Shown: piece by piece, positions 5,879 through 11,750 of the stretch
Layout: the number at the start of each line of letters is the position of its first letter
Position numbering within the stretch: the stretch's first letter is position 1
Assembly: GCA_045805385.1 (NCBI GenBank)
Contig: JBJMLG010000054.1
Location: 1-12,212 of the forward strand
Direction: 5' to 3'
From: JADGHQ01 sp045805385
GTDB taxonomy: Bacteria; Actinomycetota; Thermoleophilia; Solirubrobacterales; Thermoleophilaceae
DNA length: 12,212 bases
Notes under the pieces: model-generated
Seen by the model: only the letters and a program-made list of their open reading frames with translations
Told to the model about the DNA's origin: nothing
Databases searched by the model: none
Made by a program: the position numbers and the translations under genes

Positions 5879-6871
5879 CTAGCCGTCGTACGGCCGCAGG
5901 CTGTTCACGATCCCGGTGTGGCCGAGGATCGCGTCGATCAGGATCGTGCGGGCGGGAACCTCGGTGCCCGGAAACACGATCGCGCCGCGCAGCGCGGCGC
6001 CGGCCCCGATCCGGCAGTTGTCCCCGATTGCCACCGGGCCCATGAGGCGCACGCCGTCGCCCAGCTCGCAGCCGTCGCCGACCCACACCGGTCCCTCGAC
6101 CTCCTCCGCCTTCGAGAGGTCGGCGCCGCTTCCGGCGATCACTCCGTCGCCGCGCCGCTCCCCCGGCACGTCGAGCTTCAGCTCGCCCGAGAGCGCGTCG
6201 AACGTGCCCTGGCGCAGCTCGTCGAGCGAGCCGACGTCGTTCCAGTACTCCTGGATTTCGTGCACGTAGAAGGGCACGTCGTGCTCGAGCAGGGTTGGGA
6301 ACACGTCCTGCGCCCAGTCCGCGAACGGCTTGTCGGGGAAGTAGTCGAAGATCTCCGGGTTGAAGCAGTAGATGCCGCAGTTGCCGAGGTCTGACAGAGC
6401 CTCCGCGGGGTCGGGCTTCTCCTGGAAGCCCTGGATGCGGCCCTCCTCGTCGTGGATCACCACGCCGTACTCCCGCGTGTCCTCGACCTTCTTGACCGTG
6501 AGCGTGGCGATCCCGCCCGCACTCCTGTGGCGCTCGACGAGCGCGTTCAGGTCGATGTCGGTGAGGGCGTCTCCCGAGACGACGACGATGAGGTCGTCTC
6601 CGAAGAAGTCGGCCACGTTTCGCACACCGCCGGCGGTGCCGAGGAGCTCCTCCTCGTAGCGGTACTCGATGCGGTCGCCGAAGTAGTCGCGGATCGTGTC
6701 CGGGAAGTAGTGCAGGTTCGCGATCACCTCGTCGAAGCCCTGGCGCTCGAGCAGCTTCAGGATGTGCGCCATCACGGGCCGGTCGAGCACCGGCACCATC
6801 GGCTTGGGGATCTCGTAGGTGATCGGCCGGAGCCGCGTTCCCAAGCCCGCTGCTAGGACCATGGCCTTCAT
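5879..6871 (-). CDS. Sugar-phosphate nucleotidyltransferase (mannose-1-phosphate guanylyltransferase-like) with left-handed beta-helix tail
   Basis: This enzyme joins a sugar 1-phosphate to an NTP, making an NDP-sugar and pyrophosphate. In its 330 residues, residues 1-230 are a nucleotidyltransferase domain with the signature GLGTRLRP (9-16) and KPMVPV (23-28). It also has VSGDALTD with the metal-binding Asp101, the EKP motif at 151-153, NCGIYCF (164-170) and EYWNDVGS (208-215). From about 258 there are imperfect hexapeptide repeats (VWVGDGCELGDGVRLMGP and following), the start of a left-handed beta-helix. This two-domain form is typical of bacterial GDP-mannose or similar pyrophosphorylases, but the sugar and base cannot be read from sequence. 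Start ATG 6871 gives the standard MKAMVLAAG opening; an in-frame ATG at 6904 would add 11 unconvincing residues. There is no Shine-Dalgarno; TACCGT at 6887-6882 could be the -10 of a nearly leaderless message. It is divergent from the epimerase. Confidence 0.9.
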   Translation of the reverse strand: MKAMVLAAGLGTRLRPITYEIPKPMVPVLDRPVMAHILKLLERQGFDEVIANLHYFPDTIRDYFGDRIEYRYEEELLGTAGGVRNVADFFGDDLIVVVSGDALTDIDLNALVERHRSAGGIATLTVKKVEDTREYGVVIHDEEGRIQGFQEKPDPAEALSDLGNCGIYCFNPEIFDYFPDKPFADWAQDVFPTLLEHDVPFYVHEIQEYWNDVGSLDELRQGTFDALSGELKLDVPGERRGDGVIAGSGADLSKAEEVEGPVWVGDGCELGDGVRLMGPVAIGDNCRIGAGAALRGAIVFPGTEVPARTILIDAILGHTGIVNSLRPYDG

Positions 6872-6903
6872 GCGGCGGCGGACGGTAGCGGACCCGACGT
6901 CCA

Positions 6904-6909
6904 TATGCT
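6904..6909 (+). promoter_or_regulatory. -10 element for a leaderless epimerase transcript
   Basis: TATGCT lies exactly 7 bases before GTG 6917, a good TANNNT-N7-RTG match. It overlaps an in-frame ATG at 6905 that would otherwise be picked as the start. This decides in favour of GTG 6917. No clear -35 is seen. Confidence 0.55.
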
Positions 6910-6916
6910 GCCGCGC

Positions 6917-7888
6917 GTGAACGAGCGCGAGCGCGTGGCCGTGACCGGCGCTGGAGGCTTCGTCGGCGCGGCTCTCTGCCGCCGCCTGGCGGCCGACGGC
7001 TACGACGTCCTCGGCCTCGACGTGAACGACGCGGCGGCGGCCCGCGTGCGCGACACAGGCGCCGAGTTCGCTCGCGTGGACACCACCGATCGCGCCTCCC
7101 TCGACGCTGCTCTCGCCCGCGTGCGGCGGGTGGCCCACACCGCCGCGGTGGTAGGCGACTGGGGCCCGCGGGAGCTGTACGAGCGGGTCAACGTGGGCGG
7201 CACGGGCAACGTGATCGACGCCGCGCGTGCAGCGGGTGCCGAGCGCGTGGTGCACGTCTCTTCCGTTGCGGTCTGGGGCTACGAGTTCGCGCGCGAGATC
7301 GGCGAGGACGAGCCGCCGCATCCCTGCGGCAACCCCTACATCGATACGAAGGGCGAGTCCGAGCTGCTCGCCCTGTCGAAGGGCGCGACCGTGGTGCGGC
7401 CGGGCGACGTGTACGGACCCGAGTCCACGCAGTGGGTGGTTCGCCCGCTCACGCTTGCGAAGCGAGGGCGCCTGCTGGTGCCTGGGCGCGGCGACGGCAT
7501 CGTCACGCCCGTCTACATCGACGACCTCGTGGACTGCATCGCCCGGGCGCTCACGCACCCTGTGGCAGCGGGGAAGGCGTTCACCGCGTGGGACGGCGAA
7601 CCCGTGACCGTGCGCGACTACTACGACCACTTCGGGCGGATGACGGGGCGGAAGATCCGCTCGGTGCCGCTCCATATCGCGGTGGCGGCCGGTCTCGCTC
7701 AGGAGGCGGTGGCGCGTCTGCGGCGGACGACGCCCGACTTCACGCGCGCGTCGATCACGTTCCTCTCGCGCAAGGCGGTCTACCCGAACGCACGGGCGCG
7801 GGAGCTGCTCGGCTGGGAGCCGAGAGTGAGGCTCGACGAGGGCATGCGCCGCACCGAGGAGTGGGCGCGCGCGACGGGGCTGCTCTAG
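6917..7888 (+). CDS. NAD(P)-dependent epimerase/dehydratase, extended SDR family
   Basis: A 323-residue Rossmann-fold enzyme of the extended short-chain dehydrogenase/reductase superfamily, which epimerises, dehydrates or oxidises nucleotide sugars, sterols or related substrates. It shows the glycine motif TGAGGFVG at 10-17, the strand-end Asp in GLDVND near 35-38 (NAD preference), VSSVAVWG with the active-site serine near 115-117, and the catalytic pair Tyr141/Lys145 in NPYIDTKGESE. The typical VVRPGDVYGPE and TPVYIDDLVD segments also appear. It looks closer to 3-beta-HSD/NSDHL-like SDRs than to GalE or RmlB, and the substrate is unknown. GTG 6917 is preferred over ATG 6905 because the latter lies in a -10 element and the motif then starts at a normal distance. 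It is divergent from the sugar nucleotidyltransferase by 45 bases, suggesting but not proving a shared sugar pathway. Its stop overlaps the TetR stop. Confidence 0.88.
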   Translation: MNERERVAVTGAGGFVGAALCRRLAADGYDVLGLDVNDAAAARVRDTGAEFARVDTTDRASLDAALARVRRVAHTAAVVGDWGPRELYERVNVGGTGNVIDAARAAGAERVVHVSSVAVWGYEFAREIGEDEPPHPCGNPYIDTKGESELLALSKGATVVRPGDVYGPESTQWVVRPLTLAKRGRLLVPGRGDGIVTPVYIDDLVDCIARALTHPVAAGKAFTAWDGEPVTVRDYYDHFGRMTGRKIRSVPLHIAVAAGLAQEAVARLRRTTPDFTRASITFLSRKAVYPNARARELLGWEPRVRLDEGMRRTEEWARATGLL

Positions 7889-8505
7889 CGCTTTCGGCTT
7901 CGCGGCTGGAGCGGCTTGAACAGCAGCTCGAACAGCTCCGGGTACAGCGCCAGAGGCGCGCCTTCCGGGTCCGCGTAGTGCTGGATCGCGAGGCCGATGT
8001 CCACGGCGATCATCGCGCTTGCCAGATGGTCGGCGGGCGCCGGCAGCGGTTCGCCGGCCTCCTCGTAGACCGACTCGATCGCCCGGGCCGTGAGGGCGCG
8101 GTTGGTGCGCCAGAACTCCGCCGCGATCTCCCGGAAGCGCTCGTTGCGCCCGGCTTGCGCCAGCACCTCGAACCAGAGCCGGAACATCCAGCGTCCGTCC
8201 GGATTGGCCTGGATCGCGGCAAGCTGCTCACCGCTCTCGCGTAGCGACGGGCGCTCGGGCGTGGCGCTCCGCTCGGCCATCTCGCGGTAGATGGAGTAGA
8301 CGCGCCCCTGCAGCAGTGCGGCGAAGAGCTCTTCCTTGGAGCCGAAGTTGGAGTAGAAGGCGCCGCGCGTGTAGCCGGCGCGCTCGCTGATCGCCTCGAC
8401 GCTCGCCGCCGCATAGCCGCGCTCCACGATCAGCTCGGCGGCGGCCTCGATGAGCGCCGCGCGCGTGCGCTGCTGCTGCTCGGAGCGGGACAGGCGGACC
8501 GTCAC
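7885..8505 (-). CDS. TetR-family transcriptional regulator
   Basis: A 206-residue repressor-type protein. Residues about 10-58 are the TetR DNA-binding domain: RTRAALIEAAAELIVERGYAAASVEAISERAG, then YTRGAFYSNFGSKEELFAALL, with the recognition-helix segment YTRGAFYSNF near 45-54. The rest is a helical ligand-binding and dimerisation domain, rich in aromatic residues around WMFRLWFEVL, with no recognisable ligand class. The start is taken as GTG 8505; an in-frame GTG at 8529 would add eight residues that are only a translation of the operator palindrome. The gene is divergent from a membrane protein and LLM oxidoreductase, and the 38-bp palindrome between them is the obvious binding site, so it probably represses itself and that pair. 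TACACT lies 7 bases before the GTG, giving a leaderless message. The stop shares CTAG with the epimerase stop. Confidence 0.93.
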   Translation of the reverse strand: MTVRLSRSEQQQRTRAALIEAAAELIVERGYAAASVEAISERAGYTRGAFYSNFGSKEELFAALLQGRVYSIYREMAERSATPERPSLRESGEQLAAIQANPDGRWMFRLWFEVLAQAGRNERFREIAAEFWRTNRALTARAIESVYEEAGEPLPAPADHLASAMIAVDIGLAIQHYADPEGAPLALYPELFELLFKPLQPRSRKR

Positions 8506-8512
8506 ATACAGG

Positions 8513-8518
8513 AGTGTA
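8513..8518 (-). promoter_or_regulatory. -10 element of the TetR gene (inside the operator)
   Basis: TACACT on the minus strand, 7 bases before the GTG at 8505-8503. It is the mirror image of the plus-strand -10. It matches TANNNT and 4 of 6 bases of TATAAT; no consensus -35 is visible at 16-18 bases. Confidence 0.5.
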
Positions 8519-8524
8519 TTCGGA

Positions 8525-8530
8525 TACACT
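8525..8530 (+). promoter_or_regulatory. -10 element of the membrane protein-LLM oxidoreductase pair (inside the operator)
   Basis: TACACT on the plus strand, 7 bases before the GTG at 8538-8540, predicting transcription to begin at or next to the start codon. The -35 region would fall in the opposite outer arm, where no consensus is seen, so activity may depend on an extended or alternative sigma recognition. Confidence 0.5.
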
Positions 8531-8537
8531 CACGTAT

Positions 8538-9011
8538 GTGGGAGCGAGGGCATCGACAGGCGCCGCCTCCTTGGCGACCAAGGCGGCGATCATCGCGCTG
8601 ATGGTGCTGGGCAGCCTTAGCCTGTGGATCGGCAGCCCCGTGTTCTGGCTCTGGCTCACCGCCAAGCTGCAGTCCGACGGGACGCAGGCCAAGATGGGTC
8701 CCTACGCCCTGCTCCTGATCGGAGTGATCCTGTCGAGCGTGGGCATCGGCAAGGGGCTTTCGAGCCTGCAGCGGCTCTACGGGCGCGCAACCGGCACGAC
8801 GCCCACCGTGCAGGTGATCCTGCCGTGGCGGCGCAGCCTGCGCGGCGGGCGCAGCCAGAAGCGCGAGACCGACGGCCGCCTCCCGCTCAGCGTGCTCGAC
8901 GTCGTGATGGTGCTCTCGGTGATGGTCGCGGTGGCGGCGTTCCTGGCCTGGTACGTGATCACCAACCCGACGCCGCCGAACGTGGGCGGCCCAGGGCCCG
9001 CCAAGCACTGA
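8538..9011 (+). CDS. Three-helix membrane protein of unknown function
   Basis: A 157-residue protein that I do not recognise. Hydrophobic segments lie at about 16-42 (with LWIGSPVFWLWL), 55-75 (YALLLIGVILSSVGIG) and 118-142 (VLDVVMVLSVMVAVAAFLAWYVI). A basic loop at about 97-110 (RRSLRGGRSQKR) separates helices 2 and 3 and probably faces the cytoplasm. The C-terminus is short and Pro/Gly-rich. GTG 8538 is chosen over GTG 8514 because codons 8514-8537 merely translate the operator palindrome and because a -10 element lies 7 bases upstream of 8538. It is the first gene after the TetR operator, and the LLM oxidoreductase starts 26 bases downstream, so the two are probably co-transcribed. A TetR-controlled membrane protein suggests transport or envelope stress, but nothing in the sequence names a substrate. 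Confidence 0.75.
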   Translation: MGARASTGAASLATKAAIIALMVLGSLSLWIGSPVFWLWLTAKLQSDGTQAKMGPYALLLIGVILSSVGIGKGLSSLQRLYGRATGTTPTVQVILPWRRSLRGGRSQKRETDGRLPLSVLDVVMVLSVMVAVAAFLAWYVITNPTPPNVGGPGPAKH

Positions 9012-9037
9012 GTCCCTCGTTGCAACACTGTCGGGTG

Positions 9038-10090
9038 ATGGAGCTCGGCATCTACACGTTCGCGGAGCTGGCCTCGGATCCGGCCACCGGCGAGACCATC
9101 AGCCCGGAGCAGCGCACGCACGATCTGATGGAGGAGATCGAGCTTGCCGACCGGCTCGGGCTCGAGGTGTTCGGCGTGGGCGAGCACCACCGGCCCGACT
9201 TCGTCGTGTCCTCCCCCGCCGTCGTGCTGGGCGCTGCCGCCGTTCGCACCGAGACCATCCGGCTCACGAGCGCGGTCACGGTACTGAGCTCCGACGACCC
9301 GGTGCGCGTGTTCCAGGACTTCGCCACGATCGACCTGCTCTCGGGTGGCCGCGCCGAGATCATGGCCGGGCGTGGCTCGTTCATCGAGTCGTTCCCCCTG
9401 TTCGGCTATGACCTCGACGACTACGACGAGCTGTTCGCCGAGAAGCTCGACCTGCTCCTGAAATTGGTCGAGTCCGAGCGCGTCACATGGGAGGGCAAGC
9501 ACCGGGCGGCGATCGACGACCTCGGCGTCTACCCGCGGCCGGTGCAGGACCCGCTGCCGGTGTGGATCGCCGTGGGCGGTAACCCGGAGTCCGTGATCCG
9601 GGCCGGCGTACTCGGGTTGCCGCTCGCCGTGGCGATCATCGGCGGGATGCCGGAGCGCTTCGCTCCGCTCGTCGAGCTCTACCGCGAAGCGCTCACCGAG
9701 GCAGGCCACGACGCGGCCACCCCGGTCAGCATCAACTCACACACGTACGTGGCCGAGACCTCCGAGCAGGCCGCCGACGAGTTCTTCCGCCCCTACGCCA
9801 CGATGATGAACCGCATCGGCCGCGAGCGGGGCTGGTCCGGGTTGAACCGCGAGCAGTACGAACAGCTCCGCGGCCCGCGCGGCGCGCTCGTGGTGGGGAG
9901 CCCGCAGGACGTGATCGACAAGCTCCTGTTCGAGCACGAGATCTTCGGGAACCAGCGCTTCCTCGCGCAGATGAGCGTGGGCTTCCTCCCGCACGAGAAG
10001 GCGATGCGGTCGATCGAGCTGTTCGCGACCGAGGTCGCACCCGCGGTGCGCGAGGAGGTCGCGAGGCGCGAGGCGGCGGCGGCCGCTTAG
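9038..10090 (+). CDS. LLM-class flavin-dependent oxidoreductase (luciferase-like monooxygenase family)
   Basis: A 350-residue TIM-barrel oxidoreductase of the bacterial luciferase-like superfamily, whose members use FMN or F420. Landmarks are the opening MELGIYTFAELA, FGVGEHHRPDF at 45-55 with the family GEHH, TSAVTVLSSDDPVRVFQDFATIDLLSGGRAEIMAGRGSF across about 77-115, VYPRPVQDPLPVWIAVGGNPES at about 164-185, and a C-terminal GSPQDVIDKLLFEHEIFG segment. The length is normal for the family. It resembles the subgroup of uncharacterised LLM proteins with a full LSSDDP motif rather than alkanesulfonate monooxygenases; the substrate cannot be told. ATG 9038 follows the membrane-protein gene by 26 bases; the preceding GTG 9035 is in frame and would add one residue. 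There is no good Shine-Dalgarno. The TAG stop overlaps the TAA stop of the opposing small gene. Confidence 0.92.
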   Translation: MELGIYTFAELASDPATGETISPEQRTHDLMEEIELADRLGLEVFGVGEHHRPDFVVSSPAVVLGAAAVRTETIRLTSAVTVLSSDDPVRVFQDFATIDLLSGGRAEIMAGRGSFIESFPLFGYDLDDYDELFAEKLDLLLKLVESERVTWEGKHRAAIDDLGVYPRPVQDPLPVWIAVGGNPESVIRAGVLGLPLAVAIIGGMPERFAPLVELYREALTEAGHDAATPVSINSHTYVAETSEQAADEFFRPYATMMNRIGRERGWSGLNREQYEQLRGPRGALVVGSPQDVIDKLLFEHEIFGNQRFLAQMSVGFLPHEKAMRSIELFATEVAPAVREEVARREAAAAA

Positions 10091-10383
10091 AGCCCCAGCG
10101 GGTGCTCTGTCTCGGGCAGCCGGTCGAGCGTCTGGCGCAGCTTGGCGAGCGCGTCCGAATCGAGGCGCCTGTTCCGGCGAAGCGCGGCAAGCGCCGGCGG
10201 CACCTCCAGGGTCACCAGCATCGGGCACGCGATGCAGACCACGACGGCGAACGGGAGCGCCGCCTTGGGCGCGGGCACGAGAGCCGCGGCGCTGAGCAGA
10301 CCAGCGCATGTGAGCCCCGTCATGACGACGAAGAGGAGAACCAGGATTGCCTGGCGTCGGCTGGCGACAGCCCGAGACCGCAT
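10087..10383 (-). CDS. Small two-helix membrane protein of unknown function
   Basis: A 98-residue protein that I do not recognise. A basic N-terminus (MRSRAVASRRQ) precedes hydrophobic segments at about 12-36 and 41-60, then a basic amphipathic C-terminal helix (ALRRNRRLDSDALAKLRQTLDRL at about 67-89). The layout fits a helical hairpin with both ends in the cytoplasm. ATG 10383 is the natural start; TAATCT at 10399-10394 ends 10 bases upstream and could be a -10 element. It lies 64 bases downstream of the short SAH hydrolase gene on the same strand and may be transcribed from its own promoter. Coding is supported by the hydrophobic pattern and by the tight 4-base stop overlap with the LLM gene; no function is implied. 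Confidence 0.6.
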   Translation of the reverse strand: MRSRAVASRRQAILVLLFVVMTGLTCAGLLSAAALVPAPKAALPFAVVVCIACPMLVTLEVPPALAALRRNRRLDSDALAKLRQTLDRLPETEHPLGL

Positions 10384-10418
10384 CGCCCCACTGAGATTAA
10401 TGCGAGAAGTTCTTTGAG

Positions 10419-10435
10419 CGCGCCGGTAGGGCGCG
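10419..10435 (-). terminator. Weak GC hairpin after the short SAH hydrolase gene
   Basis: CGCGCC (10419-10424) and GGCGCG (10430-10435) pair across a 5-base loop, 12 bases past the SAH hydrolase stop. There is no T-tract on the minus strand, so it is at best a non-canonical terminator, and such hairpins arise easily in GC-rich DNA. Confidence 0.25.
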
Positions 10436-10447
10436 GCCGTGAGCCGC

Positions 10448-11719
10448 CTACGTCCCGAGCTCCCAGCTGTTCAGGTACGCGCGCTGCTCGTCGGTGAGCT
10501 CGTCGATCGCCACGCCGAGCGCCTCGAGCTTCAACCGGGCGATTTCCTCGTCCACGCTCGGCGGCACTTGGTGCACGCGTGCCTCGAGCTCGCCCCCGCG
10601 CAGCACGAGGTGCTCGACGGCGAGCGCCTGGTTGGCGAAGCTGATGTCCATCACCGACGCCGGATTGCCCTCGGCGGCGGCGAGGTTCACCACCCGGCCC
10701 TCGGCTAACAGGAAGAGCCGGCGGCCGTCCCTCAGGACGTGCTCCTCGACGTGCGGGCGCACGGCGCGGCGCTCCTTCGTGAGGCGGTCGAGCGCCGCCT
10801 TGTCGATCTCCACGTCGAAGTGGCCCGCGTTCGCCAGGATCGCGCCGTCCTTCATCGCCTCGAAGTGCTCCTCGGTGAGCACGTCGCGATTGCCGGTGAC
10901 CGTCACGAACAGGTCGCCGGCGGCCGCCGCGTCCGCCGCCGGCATGACGTCGTACCCGTCGAGCGCCGCCTCGAGGGCGCGCAGCGGATCGACCTCACAC
11001 ACGATCACCCGGGCGCCGGCACCCTTCGCGCGCTCGGCCACGCCCTGGCCGCAGGCCCCATAGCCGACCACCACCACACGGCGGCCCGCTATCAGCGCGT
11101 TCGTGGCTCGCAGAATGCCGTCGAGGGTGGATTGCCCGGTGCCGTAGCGGTTGTCCACGAGGTGCTTGGTGGCCGCGTCGTCGACCGCGACGACCGGGAA
11201 CGCGAGCTTGCCCTGGGCCTCGAGCGCCCGCACGCGGATCACGCCGGTCGTGGTGTTCTCGGTGCCGCCCGTGATCTCGGCGAGCTGGCCCGAGCGCGTG
11301 TCGTGCAGCACGGAGACGAGGTCGGCGCCGTCGTCCATCGTCACGCGCGGGTGGCGGTCGCAGACCGCGTCGATGTGGGCGTAGTAGGTCTCGGGGTCCT
11401 CGCCCTGGATGGCGAACACAGCCGTGCCGTGGTTCTCCACCAGCGCGGCCGCCACGTCGTCCTGCGTCGACAGCGGGTTCGAGGCGCACAAACCGACGTC
11501 CGCGCCGCCCGCCGCGAGCGTGCGCGCGAGGTTCGCGGTCTCGGCGGTCACATGTAGGCAGCAGCCGATCGCGACGCCGTCGAGCGGCCGCTCATCCTCG
11601 AAACGTGCACGGATCTGGCGCAGCACCGGCATCTGGCCGTCGGCCCACGCGATGCGCGACTCGCCGACCCCGGCAAGGCCGAGGTCGGCGACGTCGTATT
11701 GCTTGCGCTTGGTGGCCAT
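10448..11719 (-). CDS. S-adenosylhomocysteine hydrolase, short archaeal/Thermotoga-like type
   Basis: SAH hydrolase splits S-adenosylhomocysteine into homocysteine and adenosine (reversibly, NAD-dependent), removing the product inhibitor of methyltransferases. This 423-residue form is shorter than the roughly 470-490 of typical bacterial enzymes and ends YLNSWELGT, as archaeal and Thermotoga-type enzymes do, rather than in KPDHYRY. Substrate residues are present: H56, T58, E60, T61, D130, E154, K185, D189, N190 and H300. The NAD-binding loop is VVVVGYGACGQG at 215-226. One change stands out: the loop equivalent to human G352-H353 reads G351-N352. Relatives of this type (Methanocaldococcus) can prefer S-inosylhomocysteine, so the substrate is open. 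ATG 11719 is used; upstream is only a G-rich run. It follows a canonical SAH hydrolase gene after 31 bases and is probably in its operon. Confidence 0.92.
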   Translation of the reverse strand: MATKRKQYDVADLGLAGVGESRIAWADGQMPVLRQIRARFEDERPLDGVAIGCCLHVTAETANLARTLAAGGADVGLCASNPLSTQDDVAAALVENHGTAVFAIQGEDPETYYAHIDAVCDRHPRVTMDDGADLVSVLHDTRSGQLAEITGGTENTTTGVIRVRALEAQGKLAFPVVAVDDAATKHLVDNRYGTGQSTLDGILRATNALIAGRRVVVVGYGACGQGVAERAKGAGARVIVCEVDPLRALEAALDGYDVMPAADAAAAGDLFVTVTGNRDVLTEEHFEAMKDGAILANAGHFDVEIDKAALDRLTKERRAVRPHVEEHVLRDGRRLFLLAEGRVVNLAAAEGNPASVMDISFANQALAVEHLVLRGGELEARVHQVPPSVDEEIARLKLEALGVAIDELTDEQRAYLNSWELGT

Positions 11720-11731
11720 GACCGCCCCCGT

Positions 11732-11749
11732 CGCGCGACCGGTCGCGCG
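11732..11749. repeat. Perfect 18-bp palindrome between the two SAH hydrolase genes
   Basis: CGCGCGACC (11732-11740) is followed directly by its reverse complement GGTCGCGCG (11741-11749), ending one base from the stop codon of the upstream gene and 12 bases before the ATG of the next. As RNA it could fold with a 6-pair stem and a 6-base loop. It could be an intercistronic hairpin or a protein site; no T-tract follows. Confidence 0.5.
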
Positions 11750-11750
11750 C

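Larger units (their letters stand above)
8503..8540. promoter_or_regulatory. 38-bp interrupted palindrome: TetR operator and bidirectional leaderless promoter
   Basis: Outer arms CACATAC (8503-8509) and GTATGTG (8534-8540) and inner arms GAGTGTAT (8512-8519) and ATACACTC (8524-8531) are perfectly complementary around a centre at 8521.5; 16 of 19 base pairs match. The GTG codons of both divergent genes are the ends of the outer arms. The inner arms supply a TACACT -10 for each strand (plus 8525-8530; minus 8518-8513), each 7 bases from its GTG. A dimer bound here would block both start sites. The symmetry and codon positions are read directly; binding by the adjacent TetR protein is inferred. 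Confidence 0.8.

Noticed and set aside
6905..6907. ATG 6905 as the epimerase start
   Set aside because: It lies inside TATGCT, which is exactly 7 bases before GTG 6917; the SDR motif is at a normal distance from 6917.
8506..8537. Longer starts for the TetR gene (GTG 8529) and the membrane protein (GTG 8514)
   Set aside because: The extra eight codons of each merely translate the operator palindrome, giving near mirror-image peptides, and both starts would place the -10 elements inside the coding region.
10406..10414. AGAAGTTCT palindrome in the AT-richer gap between the short SAH hydrolase gene and the small membrane protein gene
   Set aside because: Nine bases with a 4-base arm is too short to separate from chance, and no second copy is nearby.
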